From: Muribaculaceae bacterium
GTDB taxonomy: Bacteria > Bacteroidota > Bacteroidia > Bacteroidales > Muribaculaceae
Reading direction: 5' to 3'
Assembly: GCA_022510445.1 (NCBI GenBank)
Contig: JAFLTN010000017.1
Location: 1-33,924 of the forward strand
DNA length: 33,924 nucleotides
Shown here: one piece after another, positions 6,670 through 15,270 of the stretch
Layout: each line of letters opens with the position of its first letter
Position numbering within the stretch: position 1 is the stretch's first letter
Program-made: the position numbers and the translations under genes
Notes under the pieces: generated by a model
The model's input: the letters and a program-made list of their open reading frames with translations, nothing else
What the model was told of the DNA's origin: nothing
Databases searched by the model: none

Positions 6670-8820
6670 ATGTTATCAAAGATATTTTCACAATTAAACC
6701 TTTTGCGATTCGGACTTGCAGCCACAGCTATAGCCATAATCCTGCTTGTTCTCCCGCATGCCGATCATCAGGGTTTTGTCTATGAACAGAATCAACCATG
6801 GAAATACCCTTTGCTTACCGCTGAATTCGATATTCCGATCTTAAGGGATTCCACTTCCATGAGAGTGATGCGTGACAGCATTGACAGGACCTTTGTGCCG
6901 TTTGTGAAAAGACAATCCACGGTTGGTCAGGAGAATGTGAAAAGATTCCGGGCCATGATAGCTGACGAGGCCACTCCCGAGCAAGCCGAGTTGCTCACAC
7001 GCCTGCTCTCCCAGGTTTATGATACAGGGGTGCTCGACAATAATATTTTTGATTATGTCGAGAATAACAAGGGTACTTCCCTCCGGCTTGTAAAAGGGCA
7101 GGATGAACAAAATCTTCAGATAGGTTCTCTTAATCCGATTGAAATGAAATCATTGAGAGGAGCTTATGCTGAAATTGATTCCTTATATAATGCCCATATC
7201 CCGCAGGGGATGCCACAGTTGAGTCAGGATCTTATAAAGGCACTCAATCTATGCCTCACAGCAAATATCACAATCGATACAATCACTGATTCAAAATACA
7301 GAGACCAGGAATATCTCACGGTGACAGGAGCCACCGGTGTTATCAAACAAGGACAGAGAATAGTAGATCGCGGAGAAATCATTACTCCTCAGATATACAC
7401 TAACCTGAACACTTATCAGGAGATGCTGGCTACACGGCAAAGTGACACTCACAGCCAGACTTATTTCATTATCGGTCAGGGAATCTATATTGCGATTATC
7501 CTTGTGACCCTTTATATTTTCCTCAGCATTTACCGGCCCCGCTTCTTCTCCGATATACGGAAAATGACGTTCCTTGTGTCGTTCATTACCATATTCGCTG
7601 TCTTCGCTATCCTGATGTTTGAAAGTCTGGCATTGGGCATTTATGTAGTCCCATTCGCTTCCGTGCCAATCATAGTGCTCGTATTCTTCGATTCCAGGAC
7701 TGCTATTTTCTCTCTTTTAGCCACAGTCTTCCTGGCAGCTCTTGTGGCTACATATCCCTTGCAGTTTATCTTTATGGAGATTGTGACGGGGTTAGTGGCC
7801 ACTTTCAGCATCTGGCAGCTCGACCGGCGTTCCCAGCTTCTGCGGACCGCGGCCCTCTCATTCCTCACATATGTCTTCACATACTTTACCATGTGTCTTA
7901 TCATGGACGGAACTCTTTCCGAATTCTCATGGAGAATGTTGGTGATGTTTGCTATAAATGCCGTTATCCTCTCTTTCGCGTATATCCTCATCCTTATTGT
8001 GGAGAAGACATTCGGCTTTACTTCGGCAGTGACGCTTGTGGAACTTAGCGATATCAATAATCCTCTCCTTATGCGGCTTGCTGAGGAAGCACCGGGGACT
8101 TTCCAACATTCCATACAGGTTTCCACAATAGCCGCAGAGGCAGCCAGGGCCGTGGGCGCAAACACCACCTTAGTGAGAACAGGGGCCCTGTATCATGATA
8201 TAGGCAAACTTTCAAGTCCTATTTTCTTTACTGAAAATCAGCATGGAGTCAACCCACATGCGGGCCTTGATCCCGAAACAAGTGCAAGGAAAATCATTTC
8301 CCATGTCACAGAAGGCGCCACGCTGGCAAATAAACATAAGCTTCCGGCTCTTGTCAAATCTTTTATAATGGAACATCATGGTAAAGGAATGGCAAAATAC
8401 TTCTATACCACAGCCGTCAATAATAATCCGGATAAAGTTATAGATAAAAAGGATTTCACTTATCCGGGACCAAATCCGCAGAGCGTGGAAACGGCTATCC
8501 TCATGATGGCGGATGCTGTGGAAGCGGCTTCCCGGTCTCTTCAGGATTATTCGCCTCAATCAATTGACAGACTTGTGGAGAATATCATCAACGGACAGAT
8601 TGCCGACGGTCTTTTCAATGAATCTCCGATCTCTTTCAGGGATGTAGAGACTATAAAGCGGGTTTTCAAACAGAGACTGGCTACAATTTATCATACCCGG
8701 GTGCGTTATCCTGAAATGAATAAAAATACGGCCACTGCGGAAAAATTGGAGAAAAATAATTCGCAGGAAAATTCTCCGGAAAATGCACCGTCATCTGAGA
8801 TCCCACATAAAAACAATTAA
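6670..8820 (+). CDS. PgpH-like 7TM-HD phosphohydrolase (predicted c-di-AMP phosphodiesterase)
   Basis: A 716-residue membrane enzyme with the 7TMR-HD layout: an N-terminal membrane anchor (about 13-30), an extracytoplasmic 7TMR-HDED domain (about 35-262), a cluster of seven membrane segments (about 265-445) and a cytoplasmic HD domain (about 465-680). The metal-binding set is complete: H480, the HDIGK motif with H509-D510, H545, EHH (568-570) and D615. Homologues (PgpH in Listeria, YqfF in Bacillus) hydrolyse cyclic di-AMP to pApA; that activity is inferred here. A low-complexity Glu/Asn/Ser tail follows residue 690. It lies 27 bp after relA and 3 bp before the next gene, so a shared message is likely. 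Confidence 0.88.
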   Translation: MLSKIFSQLNLLRFGLAATAIAIILLVLPHADHQGFVYEQNQPWKYPLLTAEFDIPILRDSTSMRVMRDSIDRTFVPFVKRQSTVGQENVKRFRAMIADEATPEQAELLTRLLSQVYDTGVLDNNIFDYVENNKGTSLRLVKGQDEQNLQIGSLNPIEMKSLRGAYAEIDSLYNAHIPQGMPQLSQDLIKALNLCLTANITIDTITDSKYRDQEYLTVTGATGVIKQGQRIVDRGEIITPQIYTNLNTYQEMLATRQSDTHSQTYFIIGQGIYIAIILVTLYIFLSIYRPRFFSDIRKMTFLVSFITIFAVFAILMFESLALGIYVVPFASVPIIVLVFFDSRTAIFSLLATVFLAALVATYPLQFIFMEIVTGLVATFSIWQLDRRSQLLRTAALSFLTYVFTYFTMCLIMDGTLSEFSWRMLVMFAINAVILSFAYILILIVEKTFGFTSAVTLVELSDINNPLLMRLAEEAPGTFQHSIQVSTIAAEAARAVGANTTLVRTGALYHDIGKLSSPIFFTENQHGVNPHAGLDPETSARKIISHVTEGATLANKHKLPALVKSFIMEHHGKGMAKYFYTTAVNNNPDKVIDKKDFTYPGPNPQSVETAILMMADAVEAASRSLQDYSPQSIDRLVENIINGQIADGLFNESPISFRDVETIKRVFKQRLATIYHTRVRYPEMNKNTATAEKLEKNNSQENSPENAPSSEIPHKNN

Positions 8821-8823
8821 AAA

Positions 8824-9366
8824 ATGACTGCTTTAGCAATAGTTTTTTCAAGCATTCTTTACCTTTTAGGATTTATCTGCATCCCTTTCAGGATAATAGC
8901 AGCCCCTGCATGTTCTTTCTTAGGACTCCTGATTCTGAGCTTTTCTCACAACGATGCAGGTTATCCGCTGCTGCCCGTAGGATCCTCTCTGATTTTCGGT
9001 TGGCTCTGCGTGACGGTGCTGGTGACTGTGGTCACCTTGATTCAGCCGGCTCCCGTCAGGGATGCCCGGAAAGGAATGGGTTATATTTTTATCGGAGCCC
9101 TTACGGGTCTCGCTATCGGTCTCCTCGGATTTACCATTACTAATTCCATTGGAGCTCTTTATGCCATCATGGTCATCTGCACTGCTGCAGGCACTTTCCT
9201 GGGATATCTTATCTTTACAAATACACCCGACGGGAGAAGGGTAAGAGCCGGTTCCGGAAATTTCTTCTCTTATCTCCTGGCTAAAGGTTTCCCCACGGCA
9301 ATTACCGTGATGCAGGCAGGGGTGGTGCTCGTGTTGCTGATAGCCATGCATACCCTTATTAATTAA
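8824..9366 (+). CDS. Small integral membrane protein of unknown function
   Basis: A 180-residue hydrophobic protein with about five or six membrane spans (for example about 2-22, 26-41, 50-75, 86-106, 109-131 and 156-178). The one clearly polar loop is basic (TNTPDGRRVRAGSG, about 132-145). No known motif is visible. It starts three bases after the pgpH-like stop and ends about 20 bp before the DUF4919 gene, so it is translated from the same message as an HD phosphodiesterase. A membrane partner of that enzyme is one possibility, but nothing in the sequence proves it. Confidence 0.7.
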   Translation: MTALAIVFSSILYLLGFICIPFRIIAAPACSFLGLLILSFSHNDAGYPLLPVGSSLIFGWLCVTVLVTVVTLIQPAPVRDARKGMGYIFIGALTGLAIGLLGFTITNSIGALYAIMVICTAAGTFLGYLIFTNTPDGRRVRAGSGNFFSYLLAKGFPTAITVMQAGVVLVLLIAMHTLIN

Positions 9367-9387
9367 GACCCTCAAAAAAGTGACATC

Positions 9388-10284
9388 ATGAATAAGAAAT
9401 CTTCTAAATTTCATATACTTTCTATTCTTACTGCATTTGTTCTTTTGTCGGGCAATCTTTTGATTCTGGCGCAGACATCAACGCCAACGCCCGCAAGCAA
9501 AAGGAAGATTACAGTTGAGAAACCGGATCTCGAGCATATTAAGCAGGAGACACTCGATCCCCATAGTAAATTCTATTTTCCGAAACTTCTGGCCAAATAC
9601 ACCAGAAACGATACTGTAATGACCAATGAGGAATACAGATATTTCTACCTGGGATATATGTTTCAAGAGGATTATGACCCTTACCGGACCTCTCCTTATT
9701 CAGGCATAACGGACAACTTAAGACTTAAGTCAAGCCATAGCAAGGAGGAGATAGACACAATCAGGAAATATGCTGAGATGTCGTTGAGGGATAATCCCTT
9801 TGATCTCAGGCAGATGTCTTTCCTCGTGCATGTTCTCAAGGAGAAGAGAAAGGATATGAGTGCCAAAATCTGGGAGTATCGGTTAGAGCATCTTCTTGGA
9901 GCCATTAAGAGCACTGGAACCGGCGAAGATATCGAAAACGCCTGGTTTGTGATTTATCCCGTGCATGAATATGATATGGTTAGACTATTGGGATATGAGG
10001 CAACAGATGCCGATTTTATTGAGCCGGGATTCGATTATTTAACTGTCATGCCGGATCCGGAGACAGAAAAGAGACTTAAGGATAAAGTGGCAAAAGGGTT
10101 CTATTTTAATGTGGAAGTGCCTCAGAAACAATATGAAATGAAACATCCGGAACTATGGAGGGAAGATGAGGAAATCTCAGTAGAGGAAAATATCCCAGCC
10201 ATTGAAGAGGAGGATGAAAATGAGGCTGATGATATTCCTGCTGAGGAAATGATAGAAGAGGTAACTGAGGAAGAGGACCTTTAA
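9388..10284 (+). CDS. Secreted DUF4919-family protein
   Basis: A 298-residue protein with an N-terminal signal peptide (basic start, hydrophobic core about 10-27, probable cleavage after LAQ). The body resembles DUF4919, a Bacteroidetes family of unknown role, with the HSKFYFPKLLAKY start and the EEYRYFYLGYMFQEDYDPY segment. From about residue 255 the tail is extremely acidic (runs of Glu and Asp with few other residues), which may bind cations or a basic partner. It probably closes the relA-pgpH transcription unit; 123 bp of AT-rich sequence separate it from the next gene. Function unknown. Confidence 0.72.
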   Translation: MNKKSSKFHILSILTAFVLLSGNLLILAQTSTPTPASKRKITVEKPDLEHIKQETLDPHSKFYFPKLLAKYTRNDTVMTNEEYRYFYLGYMFQEDYDPYRTSPYSGITDNLRLKSSHSKEEIDTIRKYAEMSLRDNPFDLRQMSFLVHVLKEKRKDMSAKIWEYRLEHLLGAIKSTGTGEDIENAWFVIYPVHEYDMVRLLGYEATDADFIEPGFDYLTVMPDPETEKRLKDKVAKGFYFNVEVPQKQYEMKHPELWREDEEISVEENIPAIEEEDENEADDIPAEEMIEEVTEEEDL

Positions 10285-10407
10285 ACATCTCTTCGACAGT
10301 TTTGTTATTAATAAAAATAACAGTTTCACTTGCTATTAAAAATAGATTGCAGACAATCAAAACTTACAAGGTTGATAACAGTAATATAACCCGTAATAAA
10401 TTGAATT

Positions 10408-10968
10408 ATGGAAAAGCAGAATAAAAGAGAAGTGGTTGGACCGGGTAAGTATGTGGCTTACTCCTATAAGCTTTATAATGAAGCCGATGGTAAACTGCTC
10501 TTCGAGACTCCCAAAGATGCACCAGACGAAATGGTGTTTGGCATGACCCCATCTATAGTGCCGGGACTTATGGCAGCCATGGAGGGACTCGGTAAGGGTG
10601 ACAAGTTTGAGGTGACACTTCCTCCGGTCGCAGCATTCGGTGATCCAAGTTCCGAATTTATAATGGAACTTGATAAAGATATCTTTATGCGCGACGGTAA
10701 ACTTGCCGATGAAGTCAAGGTCGGTGCCGTACTGCCTATGATGACGGCCGATAACCTACGTGTAGAAGGACGCGTAATAGAGATAGGGGATAAGGTCAAA
10801 ATGGATTTCAACCATCCTTTTGCCGGCCTCACAGTAAGATATAACGGAATTATTGACGAAGTAAGAGATGCAACTCCGGAAGACATGTCGCCTCAGGGAT
10901 GTTGTGGCGGCGGTTGCGGTGGAGGCTCATGCGGCAGTGGCTGTGGCGAAGGTTGCGGCTGCTCATGA
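10408..10968 (+). CDS. slyD: FKBP-type peptidyl-prolyl isomerase, SlyD-like
   Basis: A 186-residue FKBP-fold proline isomerase and chaperone of the SlyD class. The FKBP core contains the VPGLMAAMEGLGKGDKFEVTLPP stretch (about 51-73), an inserted chaperone flap (about 75-130) and the MDFNHPFAGLTV motif (about 131-142), which is the SlyD hallmark. The C-terminal 22 residues are almost only Gly and Cys, with seven cysteines. E. coli SlyD has a His-rich metal-binding tail; here the tail is Cys-rich and has no His, so soft-metal (Ni, Zn or Cu) binding is a reasonable inference. It converges on the mltD-like gene with only 10 bp between the stops. Confidence 0.9.
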   Translation: MEKQNKREVVGPGKYVAYSYKLYNEADGKLLFETPKDAPDEMVFGMTPSIVPGLMAAMEGLGKGDKFEVTLPPVAAFGDPSSEFIMELDKDIFMRDGKLADEVKVGAVLPMMTADNLRVEGRVIEIGDKVKMDFNHPFAGLTVRYNGIIDEVRDATPEDMSPQGCCGGGCGGGSCGSGCGEGCGCS

Positions 10969-10978
10969 CGAATAACCG

Positions 10979-12658
10979 TTAGCGTCTTTTCTTTTTAGAA
11001 GTAGACTTCTTGGATGGAGTCTTTGAAGAAGTTGTACCGGTCTTTTTGGCCGGTATTTTTAATGTCGCGCCAGCCTTCAGTTTGTCATCGGTCATTCCGT
11101 TTGCTTTCTTGAGTTCAGCAACACTCACTCCATATTTCTTCGCTATTGTGGAAAGATTCTCTCCCGATCTGATTTTATGGGTGGCAGGGTTGGAAGTAGG
11201 AGCTGTCGTTTTCTTCTTTGTGTTTGTCGGAGCGTCAGTTTTCTTCTTGGGAGCTGTGGTTGATGCCGGCTTTTGCGTTACGGCAGCCACGGCTGTTTCC
11301 ATTGCTGCCTGGGGTGCAGAAGTTGTTATCTTGAGCTGTTGCCCCACTCTCACTGCACTCCTTCTGAGACTGTTGGATGTTTTTATCTGCTCCGGAGTCA
11401 CTTCATATAAAGCTGCAATCGAGGCTAAAGTCTCGCCGGCCTTAACCTTATGAACTATAGTGTTGGTTGCGGAAGTGCCTTTAACTTCTGACTTTCCCGG
11501 CTGTTCATGTTCGGGCCAGATTTCTATGTCTTCTACAGCGGCAAGGGCATCTGCAGGTACTTCTCCCGGATCTACGATACTCCTGGGAGAATACTTGTCG
11601 GAATCAAAATTCTTGATATCTTCTTCACTCATCAGATAGGCATGAATCTGCTGGGAAGGAAGTATCAGATTTCTCGGAGTTTCAACCGAGCCGGGAATGA
11701 TATCGGCTCTATATTGCGGGTTCAGTATTCTGAGTTCCTCAACAGGAATATCGAGTACCTTTGAAATTTGGTCGAAATGTATTCTTTCTTTCACATGAAC
11801 CGTATCCATAACGAGGGGGCCTGTCGGCAGGACCGGGCAGATGTTATGTTCAGGATAATATTTCATTACATAGTTTACCGCAATGAACATAGGGACATAT
11901 CCTCTGGTCTCCTCTGGAAGATAATTATAGATCGACCAGAAGTCATGATCCTTGGCTTCACCACCGGCTCTTCTGATTGCCTTGTTGAGGTTTCCGGGAC
12001 CACAGTTATAGGCGGCGATTGCAAGCGACCAATCGCCATATGTGTCATAAAGCCCTTTAAGATAAGAGGCTGCCATTTCTGACGACAGGTAAGGATCCCT
12101 TCTTTCATCAACAAGTGAATTGACCTCCATCCCGAGACCTTTCGCTGTGGCGAGCATAAACTGCCATAACCCCGCGGCCCCATGTCTGGAAACGGCATTC
12201 GGATCAAGACTTGACTCTATCATCGGTAGATATTCAAGTTCCAGGGGCAGTCCCTGCTCCTCAAGTGCCTGTTCGAATATTGGATTATAGTAAAGACCGA
12301 GTCCGAGCAATGCAGGAACGCGGCTGCGTCCTTGTTTTGTGTATTTGTCGATATAGCTTCTTACAATCTGGTTAAAGGGCATTTCAATTACGGTTGGAAG
12401 CGCCGAAAGACGTTCGATAATGATCTCGTCTGTCACCTCCACATCATCTCCTGCAGGGGAATTAGGATCAATGGATGTATAGTTTTTGATAAACCAACTT
12501 TCCAGAAGTTTCCTGGTGTCGGTTTCAAAACTTTCTGGATAAACGATTGCAGGGTCGGTTATGCTATGTTTGAGGTCAAGCACATTTCCTGAATTATTTT
12601 GGGAAAAAGCTCCCGCAGCACTCGTGGCTATAATCAGAGATAACAAATACTTCTTCAT
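10979..12658 (-). CDS. mltD: Membrane-bound lytic murein transglycosylase D-like, with LysM domains
   Basis: Cleaves the MurNAc-GlcNAc bond of peptidoglycan in the periplasm. The frame is open from 12673, but the Met at 12658 begins a proper signal peptide (KKYLLSLIIATSAAGAFSQ), giving 559 residues. The SLT domain (about 120-235) contains the catalytic Glu in MIESSLDP (Glu148), the GAAGLWQFM segment and AAYNCGPGN. A degenerate LysM-like segment lies at about 288-325. Two clear LysM domains bind glycan: HKVKAGETLASIAALY (from about 403) and HKIRSGENLSTIAKKYG (from about 494). They are joined by a Lys/Thr/Pro-rich linker, and the C-terminal tail is basic. It follows the DUF5683 gene by 38 bp on the same strand, so it is the last gene of the parAB operon. 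Confidence 0.93.
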   Translation of the reverse strand: MKKYLLSLIIATSAAGAFSQNNSGNVLDLKHSITDPAIVYPESFETDTRKLLESWFIKNYTSIDPNSPAGDDVEVTDEIIIERLSALPTVIEMPFNQIVRSYIDKYTKQGRSRVPALLGLGLYYNPIFEQALEEQGLPLELEYLPMIESSLDPNAVSRHGAAGLWQFMLATAKGLGMEVNSLVDERRDPYLSSEMAASYLKGLYDTYGDWSLAIAAYNCGPGNLNKAIRRAGGEAKDHDFWSIYNYLPEETRGYVPMFIAVNYVMKYYPEHNICPVLPTGPLVMDTVHVKERIHFDQISKVLDIPVEELRILNPQYRADIIPGSVETPRNLILPSQQIHAYLMSEEDIKNFDSDKYSPRSIVDPGEVPADALAAVEDIEIWPEHEQPGKSEVKGTSATNTIVHKVKAGETLASIAALYEVTPEQIKTSNSLRRSAVRVGQQLKITTSAPQAAMETAVAAVTQKPASTTAPKKKTDAPTNTKKKTTAPTSNPATHKIRSGENLSTIAKKYGVSVAELKKANGMTDDKLKAGATLKIPAKKTGTTSSKTPSKKSTSKKKRR

Positions 12659-12696
12659 AATCAAATCGGTCACAAGGCGTGAAAATCACGCAAAGG

Positions 12697-13437
12697 TTAG
12701 AAATTAAATGCCCACTGAATCCCCACATTCAGTTTCCGGAAAGCCGGATCCACAGTCAGTGACGGACTCCAGTCAAGAGAAAGATCGGTTGATATATCAA
12801 AATGGGCGAGAGATGCGTCAACATAGGCATCCACCATGCAGACAATGTAAAGGCCGACGCAGCAGATTATGCAAAGGTCGCGGTTCCTTCTATAGAAATC
12901 CCGGCGGCTTTTCATTACATTGGTGAGCCAGGTTTTGTTAAGGCTCTCCTCCTTTGTGTTAGGGGGGAAAAAATTCATATATGATTTTGTGGAAGGGTCA
13001 TTATCCATCAGGTCGCGATAGGCCTGAGAATAATCTTTCAGCATAGTGTTGTTCCAGTTGGTTGCGTAACCAAGACCCATGAATCCCCCCACAACGATCG
13101 GGAGCTTCCAGTATCTTCTGTTATAAATCTGTCCTAATCCGGGGAATAAAGCCGACATCCAGACAGCTCTTTCCGGCGAGGGATTGAATTCTTTTTTATT
13201 TTCAAGTCCGTAAGGATGATAGTCGTCGGCAGTCACCACGGTCATCTCTCCGTCGTCTTCATCTTCCTCGATGTCTAAAGGTGTCTTCATCAGGATCATC
13301 CCGTCAAGGTATTGGGTGGTATCAACCGGTTCTCCGGGAGGCCCGATCATAGGCTCCCCTTGAGCAGAGACCTTCAACGGAAGCAAGGTCAATGCCACAA
13401 GCATTGGAATGAGGAAACGAAGACTATCTATTTTCAA
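12697..13437 (-). CDS. DUF5683 membrane-associated protein
   Basis: A 246-residue DUF5683 protein with a signal peptide (about 1-25, ending VSAQ). The conserved block is ALFPGLGQIYNRRYWKLP followed by a hydrophobic stretch and ATNWNNTMLKDYSQAYRD; another hydrophobic segment lies near ICCVGLYIVCMVDAY. The C-terminus reads like outer-membrane-style strands ending in Phe. The family is Bacteroidetes-specific and uncharacterised. Its start overlaps the parB stop by four bases, so it is translationally coupled to chromosome segregation genes, and the mltD-like gene follows. A link between nucleoid segregation and the cell envelope is suggested only by context. Confidence 0.82.
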   Translation of the reverse strand: MKIDSLRFLIPMLVALTLLPLKVSAQGEPMIGPPGEPVDTTQYLDGMILMKTPLDIEEDEDDGEMTVVTADDYHPYGLENKKEFNPSPERAVWMSALFPGLGQIYNRRYWKLPIVVGGFMGLGYATNWNNTMLKDYSQAYRDLMDNDPSTKSYMNFFPPNTKEESLNKTWLTNVMKSRRDFYRRNRDLCIICCVGLYIVCMVDAYVDASLAHFDISTDLSLDWSPSLTVDPAFRKLNVGIQWAFNF

Positions 13438-14318
13438 TCATCGCGGCCCTCCATGGCCGAAAACAAACCTAACAGTCTTTCCAGTTCCTCATCGGATGAA
13501 AAACCGAAACTCAAAGCCCCTTTTCCACCCGGTTTAAATGATATTTTAACCGGTGTTTTGAATACTGAAGAGAGTTTATTTTGGAAAACATCATATTTCC
13601 CTTTATCGTAAGTTTTTTGAAGTTTTATCGGCTGTTCTTCTACAGGTTCTGAAAGCTTTTTGGCTAATTCCTCCACTTTTCTCACGGAAAGCCCCTCTTT
13701 CACTATCAGGTTATAGAGATTGAGCTGTTGTTTGGGATCTTCCACAGAGAGAAGAGCCCTGGCGTGGCCCATTTCCAGTTTATGGTCACGAAGACCGAGC
13801 TGTATTTCTGCGGGAAGACGCAGAAGCCTGAGATGATTCGCTATGGTTGCCCTTTTTTTACCAAGTCGTTCAGAGAGTTTTTCCTGTGTCAGATTGTATG
13901 TGTCGATGAGATTGCGGAATGCAAGGGCCACTTCAATAGCATTGAGGTCTTCTCTCTGGATATTTTCTATCAAGGCCATTTCAGTCACCTCTGAATCTGA
14001 AGCGGTCCTTACATATGCCGGCACGGAAGTGAGGCCTGCCTGAGAGGCTGCTCTCCATCTCCTTTCCCCGGCAATGATCTGATAAAACCCGTCGCCTGTG
14101 TCTCTTACAGATAAGGGTTGCACAACTCCCAGTTCTTTTATTGAGGTTGCAAGTTCGCTAAGAGTCTCCTCATCGAAAGTTCTTCTCGGCTGATTGGGAT
14201 TGGGTTTTATCAATTCTATGTCGATTTCGCTTATGGCGGAAGAACCCCCGGTCTGGATATCAGAGATTGATATCAGGGTGTCAAGTCCTCTTCCAAGTGC
14301 TTTCCTTTTTAATGCCAT
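13434..14318 (-). CDS. parB: Chromosome partitioning protein ParB
   Basis: Centromere-binding CTPase clamp that loads at parS sites and works with ParA in chromosome segregation. The N-terminal CTP-binding domain has NPNQPRRTFD (39-48), the GERRWRA box (84-90) and ENIQRED (118-124). A helix-turn-helix follows (about 143-167, TQEKLSERLGKKRATIANHL). The C-terminal part (about 240-294) fits the dimerisation domain. The 294-residue length is normal. It starts 30 bp after parA and overlaps DUF5683. I saw no match to the canonical parS palindrome in the window. Confidence 0.95.
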   Translation of the reverse strand: MALKRKALGRGLDTLISISDIQTGGSSAISEIDIELIKPNPNQPRRTFDEETLSELATSIKELGVVQPLSVRDTGDGFYQIIAGERRWRAASQAGLTSVPAYVRTASDSEVTEMALIENIQREDLNAIEVALAFRNLIDTYNLTQEKLSERLGKKRATIANHLRLLRLPAEIQLGLRDHKLEMGHARALLSVEDPKQQLNLYNLIVKEGLSVRKVEELAKKLSEPVEEQPIKLQKTYDKGKYDVFQNKLSSVFKTPVKISFKPGGKGALSFGFSSDEELERLLGLFSAMEGRDD

Positions 14319-14348
14319 TTAAAAAATAGTTATATTCCCTGAACTGTG

Positions 14349-15125
14349 TCAGGATTTTTTCTGTCGGTTTTTAGTGATAAGTTCCCGGCTGAGCTGACAA
14401 TATGCTATAGCGCCGCGGCTTTCCGGGTCATAAAGGATCACGGGAAGGCCATGGCTCGGCGACTCAGAAAGCTTGATATTTCTGGGAATAACGGTATTGA
14501 AGACCATATCGCCGAAATGCCCTCTCAATTCCTCGAATATCTGATTGGCAAGACGAAGCCGTGCATCATACATGGTGAGAAGGAATCCCTCAATCTCCAG
14601 AGATGGGCAGAGCCGGCTTTTAATAATCCTGATTGTATTGAGTAGCTGAGAAATCCCTTCAAGGGCAAAATATTCAGCCTGCACCGGAATTATCACCGAG
14701 TCGGAAGCCGTGAGGGCGTTGACTGTGATCAATCCGAGAGACGGGCTGCAATCAATGAGAATAAAGTCGTAAGAATCCTTCAACGGACGCAGGAGCCTCT
14801 GCATTATCCGTTCCCGATCTTTACGTTGCATCAACTCCACTTCGGCCCCAACAAGATCGATCCTTGAACCAATCACCTTGAGCCCTTCCACTCCTGAGTC
14901 TCTTAGGGCCTTTTCCGGAGATTCACCGTCGACCAGACATTCATAAATCGAAATTTCGGCCTCTTCCGGATTTAGGCCGAGTCCGGAAGTTGCGTTTGCC
15001 TGGGGATCCGCATCCACCAGCAACACTTTCTTTCCTGCAGCCGCCAGACAGGCGCCTAAATTGAAAGCTGTTGTGGTCTTGCCGACCCCTCCTTTCTGAT
15101 TTGCTATCGATATTATTTTGCCCAT
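14349..15125 (-). CDS. parA: Chromosome partitioning ATPase ParA (Soj)
   Basis: Deviant-Walker ATPase that binds the nucleoid and moves ParB-parS complexes. KGGVGKTT (11-18) carries both the signature lysine and the P-loop lysine; LLVDADPQAN (about 35-44) is the A' motif and ILIDCSPSLG (about 121-130) is Walker B. The 258-residue length is that of chromosomal Soj-type ParA, with no N-terminal DNA-binding extension, which argues against plasmid-type autoregulation by ParA. A long imperfect palindrome lies 28-84 bp upstream of its start and may matter for its expression. Confidence 0.96.
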   Translation of the reverse strand: MGKIISIANQKGGVGKTTTAFNLGACLAAAGKKVLLVDADPQANATSGLGLNPEEAEISIYECLVDGESPEKALRDSGVEGLKVIGSRIDLVGAEVELMQRKDRERIMQRLLRPLKDSYDFILIDCSPSLGLITVNALTASDSVIIPVQAEYFALEGISQLLNTIRIIKSRLCPSLEIEGFLLTMYDARLRLANQIFEELRGHFGDMVFNTVIPRNIKLSESPSHGLPVILYDPESRGAIAYCQLSRELITKNRQKKS

Positions 15126-15152
15126 TTTGATCTTTATGGAGGTTTAAAATTA

Positions 15153-15209
15153 ATCATTTTTCCTCTAATTTTTCATGAACAGACAAATTAGAGATCTGGA
15201 AAAAATGAT
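15153..15209. repeat. Imperfect 19-bp inverted repeat upstream of parAB
   Basis: ATCATTTTTCC-TCTAATTT (15153-15171) is repeated in inverse at 15185-15209, where AGATC splits the arm and one extra T is present. The 13-base spacer contains the perfect palindrome TTCATGAA (15172-15179). It sits between the MATE stop and the parA start. It could be a MATE terminator, a leader hairpin or a protein-binding site. Confidence 0.6.
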
Positions 15210-15270
15210 CTACTATGCAAAATAAAAATTTTTACGCGATATATAAAATTAAATATGTATTGTTTTAACA

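Noticed and set aside
10285..10407. Terminator hairpin GTTATT/AATAAC after the DUF4919 gene
   Set aside because: The stem is only six A/T-rich pairs with no proper T tract, so I did not list it.
11010..11453. Plus-strand frames opposite the mltD-like gene
   Set aside because: They are shadows of a well-supported gene and show no independent family signal.
13434..15270. parS site near parAB
   Set aside because: No match to the canonical GTTNCACGTGNAAC-like palindrome was seen by eye in this region or elsewhere in the window.
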